This document shows, piece after piece, positions 23,492 to 29,432 of a stretch of 29,432 bases of DNA; positions within the stretch are counted from its first letter, which is position 1; each line of letters begins with the position of its first letter. The translations under genes were made by a program, and so were the position numbers. The notes under the pieces were generated by a model. The model was not told the origin of the DNA and did no database searches. It saw only the letters and a program-made list of their open reading frames with translations. Origin of the DNA: Pseudomonadota bacterium (lineage in GTDB: Bacteria; Pseudomonadota; Alphaproteobacteria; Rhizobiales; Rhizobiaceae). The stretch spans positions 1 to 29,432 of the forward strand of contig JAEXMK010000198.1 of NCBI GenBank assembly GCA_023444445.1, given 5' to 3'.

Positions 23492-23581
23492 AACTTTGAC
23501 TGGAGTTAGTCACTCACCCGCCCGGAGACGGGGTGGATCTGAGTTATCCAACTCTGCTTCGCTTTTTGCTTGTAAGTTCTA

Positions 23582-24646
23582 TTAGAACGAACGCTGCAGG
23601 CGAATGAAACCGGTCCAGCTATCGCCACCGCCGTTTACGCCCTTCGTGCCGTCGACGTCCTGGTAGGTGACGGAAGCCAGCGTGGAGAGGCCAGAGGTGA
23701 TCTTGTAGCCAGCCGCTACGCCAGCGCGCCATGCATCACGGTTGCCGACGAAGTTGTTGTTAGCGCCGATGTCGATCGTGCCGAAGTACTGGAAGCCGGG
23801 GGTGATGGTCAGCTTGTCAGTTGCCTTGATGGCGTATTCAGCAGCAACCGTCCACTCGGACTCTTCGTAGTAGTAGTTGGCGCCGGAAGCCCAGGCACCG
23901 GAGATACCGAGCGTGCCCGGACCGATGTCAGCCGTGATGATTGCACGGATTGCACCGTTTTCCTGGTTCGTGTCGTAACCGCCGAGCAGGTTGGCCTTAA
24001 CGCCGCCGAACTTGGCGCCGATGATGGCGCTGATGCCGACATCGTTCGTATTGGTCTGGAACTTTCCGCCCTTGGTAACGCCGAGTTCAGACGTGCCCTT
24101 GCGCGCACCTTCAAGTTCATCAACGCCGGCGCCAACATAGAAGGAACCAGCGTCGTAGGTGTAGCGAGCGCTGTTCATGCGGGTGCGGTTGGAGCTGAGC
24201 TGGCCGTACTCGCCGGAGAGACCATCATCCCACCAGTTGTAGTAATAACCGACCTTCAGGCCGCTGAGTTCGATGAAGGCCTGGTCAAGGATAGCACCCT
24301 TGTCCGTATCGTTGTCAGCCTGCGCACGAAAACCGATGTAGCCACGCAGAGCGCCAAGCTCGGTGTCGGTGCGGGTGTCGATGTTGAACTGAGCGCGGGT
24401 GAACGACTCCCAGTCAGAGGTGCCGGACATGTTACGACCGAAGTCGGTCTGGAAACGAACGTAACCGTCGAACTTCAGGCAGGTATCGGTGCCGGGGATG
24501 TAGAAGAAGCCGGTGCCGAAAGCGTCGCAAACGCGAACATATTCCATGGCCTCGGGCTCGGCAGCGACGATAGCGTCAGCGGCCTGTGCGCCGGATACTG
24601 ATGCGAGAGCAGCAGCGGAGCCGATCAGAAGGCTCTTGATGTTCAT
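23582..24646 (-). CDS. outer-membrane porin of the RopA/Omp2b family
   Basis: 354 residues. The signal peptide (about 1-22) is MNIKSLLIGSAAALASVSGA, cleaved near AQA|AD. The mature protein starts AIVAAEPEAMEYVRVCDAFG, then FYIPGTDTCLKFDGYVRF with the two conserved cysteines. Alternating beta-strand pattern continues to a terminal aromatic residue (RLQRSF), as in trimeric 16-strand porins of Rhizobiales. The ATG at 24646 with GGAG at 8 nt gives this signal peptide; the 61-codon upstream extension is AT-rich non-coding sequence. Codon use is strongly biased, as expected for an abundant protein. Related genomes often carry several paralogues, so I assign no gene symbol. Confidence 0.94.
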   Translation of the reverse strand: MNIKSLLIGSAAALASVSGAQAADAIVAAEPEAMEYVRVCDAFGTGFFYIPGTDTCLKFDGYVRFQTDFGRNMSGTSDWESFTRAQFNIDTRTDTELGALRGYIGFRAQADNDTDKGAILDQAFIELSGLKVGYYYNWWDDGLSGEYGQLSSNRTRMNSARYTYDAGSFYVGAGVDELEGARKGTSELGVTKGGKFQTNTNDVGISAIIGAKFGGVKANLLGGYDTNQENGAIRAIITADIGPGTLGISGAWASGANYYYEESEWTVAAEYAIKATDKLTITPGFQYFGTIDIGANNNFVGNRDAWRAGVAAGYKITSGLSTLASVTYQDVDGTKGVNGGGDSWTGFIRLQRSF

Positions 24647-25116
24647 TTGTAATCTCCAGTCAAAATTTTTCAACAAATGCGCAAATTTGAGGGCTGGTCT
24701 TTCCCTGCCGCCCGCTTCCCTGCGCTGATTGAGCAAATGACAGAAACTGCCGGGGAGTCGCAATTCAAATCGGACAAATCGAAATACAATATAAGTACAC
24801 ATTCGGATTAAGTAGTAAAAATACAACAAATCATTAGTTTAAAATATAGTAATTTTGTCATTTATTTAGAAAAAATTCTTTTTATTACTAAGATTAAATA
24901 TTATAACGTGAGTATATTATTATGTTGCAAAACATGGGAGGAGCCTCTTGCAATCCAGCAAAAGACCGAAAACACACTCATTTGCGAGATAAGGCAGCTA
25001 AGACTTTCGTTGCGAAGCCGAGAGCGAGGAGGAGAAGTGCGCGGAAACAAAACGGCGCATTGCGGCAGACATGGCGGCATGCCCGCAGCTCCGACAAATC
25101 CGCTAAAGATGAGGGC
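24647..25116. other. 470-bp intergenic region with an AT-rich porin upstream segment
   Basis: Between the porin and the GGDEF-EAL gene. Roughly 24780-24935 is very AT-rich, with many A/T runs, in contrast to the GC-rich surroundings, and probably holds the porin promoter and upstream activating sequence with a leader of over 100 nt. No single -35/-10 pair stands out. The remaining part (24936-25116) is GC-rich. A basic 66-codon plus-strand frame from 24922 has no ribosome site and no family resemblance, so I see no gene here. Confidence 0.5.
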
Positions 25117-27330
25117 TTATAGCCTGTCGCTGGAAAGGCCCGTGGGGAATGTCGTCGTGTTCCCCAGCATTGCCTTGATCGCGTCCGCTGGCAGAGGTCG
25201 GCTGAAATAATAGCCCTGACCGTAAGGACAGCCCGCCATGCGCAGGAACGCGGCCTGCTCGGCGGTTTCCACGCCTTCGGCAATAACATCGATGTCCAGC
25301 GATCCCGCAAGCTGGATCATGATCGTGACGATGGCGCTATCCTTGGTTTTTTCCGGCAGATGGGTCAGGAACGACCGGTCTATCTTCATGCAGGATAGCG
25401 GGAATGTCTTGAGCATGCCAAGGCAGGAGTAGCCAATGCCGAAATCGTCCAGCGCCAGGCTGACACCCATCTGTTTTATGGCGCGCATGATCCGCACCGA
25501 TGCCTCAACATCCTGAATGATCAGCGTCTCGGTGATCTCGATTTCCAGAAGGGATGGCGCAAGCCCGGTTTCCTTCAGTACCGACCTTATCTGCTGCACC
25601 AGCCCGCCCTGAAACTGCCGTGGCGAGATATTGACCGCCATCTTGACCGGCGAGAGGCCGGCGGCAACCCATGCCTGCGCCTGATGACAGGCCTTTCTGA
25701 GGATGTTTGCCCCGAGTTCGACGATCAGTCCGGTTTCTTCCGCAAGCCCGATGAATTCCGCAGGGCCGAGCAGACCTTCCGCAGGATGCTGCCAGCGCAC
25801 AAGCGCCTCCACGCCGCTGATCCGGCCGCTCGCAAGATCGACCTGCGGCTGGAAATGCAGGACGAACTCATCCCTTTCCACGGCCTTGCGCAACTCCTCG
25901 ATCCGGGTGAATTTCTTTCGCAGATCATCCGCCATGTTCGGCGTGAAGGTGGCAATGCTGTCGCGCCCGTTATGTTTGGCCTCATACATGGCAAGATCGG
26001 CCGCCGCGACGATTTCCGCTGTGGTTTCCCCGTGTTCCGGAAAAAAGGCCATGCCGATGCTGCAGGTGACCTTGATATCGTAATTGCCGATGCGCAAGGG
26101 CTGCGAGACCGCGGCCCGGATGCGCTGCAGACGGTTTTCGGCATCATCCTTGCGTTCTTCGAGAATGATGACGAACTCGTCGCCGCCCACCCTCAGAACC
26201 AGATCGTTTTGTCTCAGGCTCGCCGCAATGCGCTCGGCGGTTTTCGACAGCAGCGCATCGCCGATGCTGTGGCCGAGCGTATCGTTGATCTGCTTGAAAT
26301 TATCGAGGTCGAGAAACCCGATACCGACCCTTCTGTTCGCCTTTGCCGCCGCCGCCAATATCTCCGGCAGCCGGGTATCGAGAAAGCGGCGATTGGGTAG
26401 CCGGGTCAGCATGTCGTGATCCGCCAGAAAGGCGATGTGTTCAGCGGCCCTTTTGCGATCGATCGCCAGACCCGCCATGCGCGCCGCAGCACCGATAAAT
26501 TCCACCAGCGCCGCATCGGGCTTGCGGCTGGCAAGCCTGCACCAGACGAAACCATGCGCCTTGCCTTCACTGGCGGGAATATCGAAACTGAAGGCCGTAT
26601 CTTCCGCCGAATAAGCAAGGCTTGCGGGATCGCTGACGTCGGAAATGACCGCGGTCAACCCTGCCTGCTGTGCCAGGGCGGGTGAAAGATAAACGGATGG
26701 TTCCCCCACCGCCGCCTCGAATACCCGCACGGCGCAGGCAAGGCCGGTGGCCAGATTTTCGATGGCCTTGACGAATTCCTCGAGAAAATCCTCGATGCGC
26801 GCCGCCGCCACAATCATTTCCAGAATATGCGCCTGCGCCTGAAGCAATCGTTCCGAGGCTTTTTTCTGGGTGATATCGCGCGAAGCGCCCACGACGCCGA
26901 TGATCTTGCCGGTCTTGTCCTTCAGCGGCACGCGCGACATCATCAGCCAGCGATCGATATCGCCGCGCATGGCGCGTTCTTCATAACCGAGATCCGGTTC
27001 GCCCGTGCGCATCACCCGCGCTTCGGTATCGGGAATGCCGGCGTGCCGTGCCGCTTCGCCATGAATATCGTAATCGGTGAGCCCGATCAGTTCCTCGACG
27101 CTTTCAAAGCCGTTTTCGGTGACGATGGCACGGTTGGCAAAAAGAAAGCGCCCTTCCAGATCCTTGGCATAGATAAAATCCGGCACATGGTCGATCATCG
27201 CTTCCAGAAGCGTGTGCCGGCCGGAGGGACTGGCATTTTCGCCCGGCGCTGGAGAGGCAGAGGGCGATATGTCGCGCTTATCTTGCGACATCCGGTTCTC
27301 TTCGGGTGTCTTCGGACCTTTGGAACGCAC
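25117..27330 (-). CDS. PAS-GAF-GGDEF-EAL cyclic-di-GMP signalling protein
   Basis: 737 residues from GTG at 27330 (GAGG 7 nt upstream); an ATG at 27291 with a weaker site would give 724. No membrane segment, so cytoplasmic. PAS domain (about 40-158, VPDFIYAKDLEGRFLFANRA and GVVGASRDIT); GAF-like domain (about 165-295); GGDEF domain with intact RVGGDEF (GGDEF at 382-386) and inhibitory-site RQND at 373-376; EAL domain with EAL at 508-510, EITETL, LDDFGIGYSCL, KIDRSF and AEGVET. Both the diguanylate cyclase and phosphodiesterase active sites look complete, so it may make or break cyclic di-GMP depending on its sensory input. A -10-like TATAAT lies about 41 nt before the GTG. It stands alone with no operon partner. 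Confidence 0.92.
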   Translation of the reverse strand: MRSKGPKTPEENRMSQDKRDISPSASPAPGENASPSGRHTLLEAMIDHVPDFIYAKDLEGRFLFANRAIVTENGFESVEELIGLTDYDIHGEAARHAGIPDTEARVMRTGEPDLGYEERAMRGDIDRWLMMSRVPLKDKTGKIIGVVGASRDITQKKASERLLQAQAHILEMIVAAARIEDFLEEFVKAIENLATGLACAVRVFEAAVGEPSVYLSPALAQQAGLTAVISDVSDPASLAYSAEDTAFSFDIPASEGKAHGFVWCRLASRKPDAALVEFIGAAARMAGLAIDRKRAAEHIAFLADHDMLTRLPNRRFLDTRLPEILAAAAKANRRVGIGFLDLDNFKQINDTLGHSIGDALLSKTAERIAASLRQNDLVLRVGGDEFVIILEERKDDAENRLQRIRAAVSQPLRIGNYDIKVTCSIGMAFFPEHGETTAEIVAAADLAMYEAKHNGRDSIATFTPNMADDLRKKFTRIEELRKAVERDEFVLHFQPQVDLASGRISGVEALVRWQHPAEGLLGPAEFIGLAEETGLIVELGANILRKACHQAQAWVAAGLSPVKMAVNISPRQFQGGLVQQIRSVLKETGLAPSLLEIEITETLIIQDVEASVRIMRAIKQMGVSLALDDFGIGYSCLGMLKTFPLSCMKIDRSFLTHLPEKTKDSAIVTIMIQLAGSLDIDVIAEGVETAEQAAFLRMAGCPYGQGYYFSRPLPADAIKAMLGNTTTFPTGLSSDRL

Positions 27331-27370
27331 CTCTACGCCTCATCACTTTAGCAGGAAGCAAAATAGTAGG

Positions 27371-27376
27371 ATTATA
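27371..27376 (-). promoter_or_regulatory. putative -10 box of the GGDEF-EAL gene
   Basis: A perfect TATAAT on the minus strand in an AT-rich stretch, about 41 nt before the GTG start. No strong -35 is found 16-18 bp upstream. Confidence 0.35.
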
Positions 27377-27461
27377 CATGTTATATAATGATGAACGATG
27401 AATAGAGATTGCGGGAAATACTCCTTTTACCATCGACGAACAACCGGTAGCATGAACCGAA

Positions 27462-27485
27462 ACGGCGCGACAAAAGCCGCGCCGT
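27462..27485 (-). terminator. terminator-like hairpin after the hydroxyacid dehydrogenase gene
   Basis: A perfect 8-bp stem (ACGGCGCG with CGCGCCGT) has an 8-nt loop, 26 nt past the stop. It is followed on the minus strand only by TTCGG, so the U-tract is weak. Confidence 0.5.
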
Positions 27486-27511
27486 GCGATGGTCAACGGA
27501 AAAGAGTGAGC

Positions 27512-28447
27512 TTACACGACCGGTGTCGGCAGTTCCTTGCCGGCAAAATGCGCGTCGAGATTGGCCAGAACGAGGTCGGCCATGGCGCGCCGCGTCTGGT
27601 GCGTGCCGCTGCCGACATGTGGGGCAAGCGTGACGTTGTCGAAGGCGAAAAGCGCTTCCGGAACGCGTGGCTCGTCCTCAAAGACGTCGAGGGCCGCACC
27701 ACCAATCGTGCCGTTCGAAAGCGCCTCGACCAGTGCCTTTTCATCCACCAGCGAACCGCGCGCCACGTTGACCAGCACGCCCTGGGGCCCAAGCGCCTTC
27801 AGAACATCCGCATTGACGATGTGGCGCGTTTCGGCGGTGGCAGCGGCGGCGATGATCAAGACGTCACAGTTCGCCGCCAGCGTCTCGATGCTGTCGTAAT
27901 AATCATAGACGACATCGCGGCGGTTTCTGGCGGTGTAGGAAATGCGTGCATCAAAACCTTCGAGCCTCTTTGCGATTGCCTGGCCGATGCGGCCGAGACC
28001 GAAAATGCCGTAACGACGGCCGGCCACACGGGTGGAAAGCCCCATATCGCCTTTCAGCCACTGCCCGGTGCGCACATACTGGTCCGCCTGCGGCAGCTTG
28101 CGCGCCTGCGCCAGAACAAGACCAAGCGCCAGATCAGCAACATCAGCCGTCAATACGTCAGGCGTGTTGGAAACGCGGAAACCGCGCCGTTTCGCGTCAG
28201 TCAGATCGACCTTGTCGAAACCGACGCCGTTAATGGCGACTATTTCGAGGTTGGGAAGTGCAGCACCAATATCTGCCGGCAGGCCGATATGGCCGCCGGT
28301 GACGACGCCGCGGACTGCAGCGCCCTTTTCAGCAAGGAACGCCGCCTTGTCTGCCGCTTCGAACAGGCGGTGCACGGTGAAGCGCTGCGCGAGTTCCTGT
28401 TCCAGTGCCGGGATGAGCGGGCACAGTTGCACGATTTCAGTGGTCAT
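27512..28447 (-). CDS. D-2-hydroxyacid dehydrogenase (glyoxylate/hydroxypyruvate reductase-like)
   Basis: 311 residues. The Rossmann motif is G150-L-G152-R-I-G155. Catalytic residues are R230 (NVARGS), E259 (EDEP) and H277 (LAPHVGS), the standard Arg-Glu-His triad. The end of the second beta strand of the cofactor domain reads SYTARNRR, with basic residues and no Asp, which favours NADPH over NADH. It likely reduces glyoxylate, hydroxypyruvate or a related 2-oxoacid. The ATG at 28447 follows AAAGGAAA. It lies 23 nt after the amino-acid ABC ATPase stop on the same strand, so it is probably the last gene of that operon. Confidence 0.93.
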   Translation of the reverse strand: MTTEIVQLCPLIPALEQELAQRFTVHRLFEAADKAAFLAEKGAAVRGVVTGGHIGLPADIGAALPNLEIVAINGVGFDKVDLTDAKRRGFRVSNTPDVLTADVADLALGLVLAQARKLPQADQYVRTGQWLKGDMGLSTRVAGRRYGIFGLGRIGQAIAKRLEGFDARISYTARNRRDVVYDYYDSIETLAANCDVLIIAAAATAETRHIVNADVLKALGPQGVLVNVARGSLVDEKALVEALSNGTIGGAALDVFEDEPRVPEALFAFDNVTLAPHVGSGTHQTRRAMADLVLANLDAHFAGKELPTPVV

Positions 28448-28470
28448 GAACTTTCCTTTGCGCCGGTGAA

Positions 28471-29202
28471 CTACTTCACATCGGCCTTGACGAATTGCCG
28501 GAGTTCCGGCGTTTGCGGATTGGCGAACAGTTCGGACGAACGGCCCTGCTCCCAGATCTTGCCCTTGTGCATGAAGATGGTTTCGGTCGCCACGCGGCGC
28601 GCAAAAGCCATTTCGTGGGTCACGAGGATCATGGTCATGCCGCCCTTGGCGAGGTTTTCCATGACGGTCAGCACTTCCTCGGTCAGTTCAGGATCGAGCG
28701 CCGAGGTCACCTCGTCGAACAGCATCACCTTCGGCCGCATGGCAAGCGAGCGGGCAATCGCCACGCGCTGCTGCTGGCCGCCGGACAGCTGGTCAGGATA
28801 GGAATCGAATTTCTCCGACAGGCCGACGAGTTGCAGAACCTCGCGGGCGATATCCTTCGTTTCCGATTTCGCCACATCCTTGACGATGCGCGGCGCGAGC
28901 ATGATGTTCTCACCGACCGTCAGGTGCGGGAAAAGATTGTAGCTCTGGAAGACGATGCCGACATCGGTGCGCAGCTTGCGCAACGCCTTGGGGTCTTCCC
29001 CTAAAGCATGACCGGCGATTTCGATGCGGCCGGAATTGATCTTCTCCAGCCCGTTCATGCAGCGCAGCAGCGTGCTCTTGCCCGAGCCCGAGCGGCCGAT
29101 GAGGGCAAAGACTTCACCGCGACCGACCGTCAGCGACACGCCTTTGAGGACTTCCAGAGCGCCAAAGCTCTTGTGAACGTTTTCAACGATTACTTCCGGC
29201 AT
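28471..29202 (-). CDS. polar amino-acid ABC transporter ATPase (GlnQ/HisP-like)
   Basis: 243 residues. Walker A GRSGSGKST, Q-loop VFQSYNLFPHLT, signature LSGGQQQR, Walker B MLFDEVTSALD and H-loop VTHEM are all intact. The length and the Q-loop wording are those of the polar amino-acid (PAAT) family. AAGGAGG precedes the ATG at 29202. Its first codons overlap the end of the permease gene by 20 nt, implying translational coupling. Confidence 0.95.
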   Translation of the reverse strand: MPEVIVENVHKSFGALEVLKGVSLTVGRGEVFALIGRSGSGKSTLLRCMNGLEKINSGRIEIAGHALGEDPKALRKLRTDVGIVFQSYNLFPHLTVGENIMLAPRIVKDVAKSETKDIAREVLQLVGLSEKFDSYPDQLSGGQQQRVAIARSLAMRPKVMLFDEVTSALDPELTEEVLTVMENLAKGGMTMILVTHEMAFARRVATETIFMHKGKIWEQGRSSELFANPQTPELRQFVKADVK

Positions 29203-29432
29203 GAAGCCTCCTTTCCAGCCAACGCGACAGCTGGGACAACGGGTAGCAGACGATTAAATAAAGCACGGCCACCGCGACGAAGACGCGGAACGGCTGGAAC
29301 GTGGCATTGTTGATGAGCTGCCCCGCTCTCGCCAGTTCGACGAAACCGATGATCGATGCGATGGACGTATTCTTGACGACCTGAACGGCAAAACCGACGG
29401 TCGGCGGCAGGGAAATGCGGATCGCCTGCGGC
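29183..29432 (-). CDS. polar amino-acid ABC permease, 3' part (cut by window end)
   Basis: The last 82 codons of a permease read in from beyond 29432. The visible part begins in the EAA loop (PQAIRISLPPTVGFAVQ), then NTSIASIIGFVELARAGQ and the final helix VFVAVAVLYLIVCYPLS, ending LERRLHAGSNR. This is the HisM/GlnP-type pattern. The stop TGA lies at 29185-29183, inside the ATPase gene. Frame and family are clear; the start and full length are outside the window. Confidence 0.88.
   Translation of the reverse strand, partial: PQAIRISLPPTVGFAVQVVKNTSIASIIGFVELARAGQLINNATFQPFRVFVAVAVLYLIVCYPLSQLSRWLERRLHAGSNR

Noticed and set aside
23582..24829. Upstream extension of the porin frame to 415 residues
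   Set aside because: The added 61 residues come from AT-rich upstream DNA and would bury the clear signal peptide that begins at the ATG at 24646.
24922..25122. Basic 66-codon plus-strand frame upstream of the GGDEF-EAL gene
   Set aside because: No ribosome site, no recognisable family, and it overlaps the 3' end of the opposite gene; its arginine-rich composition is what random GC-rich sequence yields.
1..29432. Mobile elements, CRISPR arrays, tRNA or rRNA genes
   Set aside because: I looked for transposase-like frames, terminal repeats, regularly spaced repeats and tRNA-like cloverleaves and saw none that could be supported; no base-composition break suggests recent insertion apart from the AT-rich porin upstream stretch.

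Overview
The window looks like a chromosomal segment of an alphaproteobacterium of the Agrobacterium/Rhizobium group. The pointers are a RopA/Omp2b-type porin, an NAD-linked molybdenum formate dehydrogenase of the fds type, a rhizobial-style PhoP/FeuP-like two-component pair, and uniformly high-GC coding sequence. Genus-level placement is an inference from family resemblance; no rRNA or tRNA is present. I see no insertion sequence, phage gene, CRISPR array or integron.

Layout. (1) 22-2741: a membrane-anchored OB-fold protein, divergent from an OmpR-family response regulator and its sensor kinase (ATGA overlap). (2) 2843-10986, all on the minus strand: LysR regulator, fdsG, fdsB, fdsA, fdsD and an OFA-type (oxalate/formate antiporter) MFS carrier. 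This is a formate uptake and oxidation unit. A perfect 12+1+12 inverted repeat with a T-N11-A core lies inside the 3' end of the lysR gene and is placed like an activator site for fdsG. (3) 11087-23388: a catabolic/uptake island with a flavin-reductase-like protein and an Asp/Glu/hydantoin racemase, a divergent GntR/FCD regulator, a tightly overlapping minus-strand operon (permease, permease, cytosine-deaminase-like amidohydrolase, atypical amidohydrolase, two oligopeptide-type ATPases), a family-5 solute-binding protein, and a divergent third amidohydrolase. (4) 23582-24646: the porin, with a long structured 3' region and an AT-rich upstream region. (5) 25117-27330: a PAS-GAF-GGDEF-EAL cyclic-di-GMP protein. 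(6) 27512-28447: a D-2-hydroxyacid dehydrogenase. (7) 28471-29432: a polar amino-acid ABC ATPase and the truncated 3' end of its permease.

The most interesting part is region 3. The three intergenic control regions of the island each carry the inverted repeat ATTGTNNACAAT or a one-base variant. Two of them share an 18-of-20 composite element in which the operator abuts the palindrome GTTGCAAC. With a GntR/FCD gene inside the island, this predicts a single local regulon that imports a small N-containing compound through an oligopeptide-type ABC transporter and processes it with three different amidohydrolases, a racemase and a flavin-dependent protein. The substrate is not evident. No hydantoinase, carbamoylase or flavin-dependent oxygenase lies in the window, and the atypical amidohydrolase lacks the usual HxH metal motif.

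Starts were chosen by Shine-Dalgarno spacing, overlap with upstream genes and family numbering. Several differ from the longest possible reading frame.
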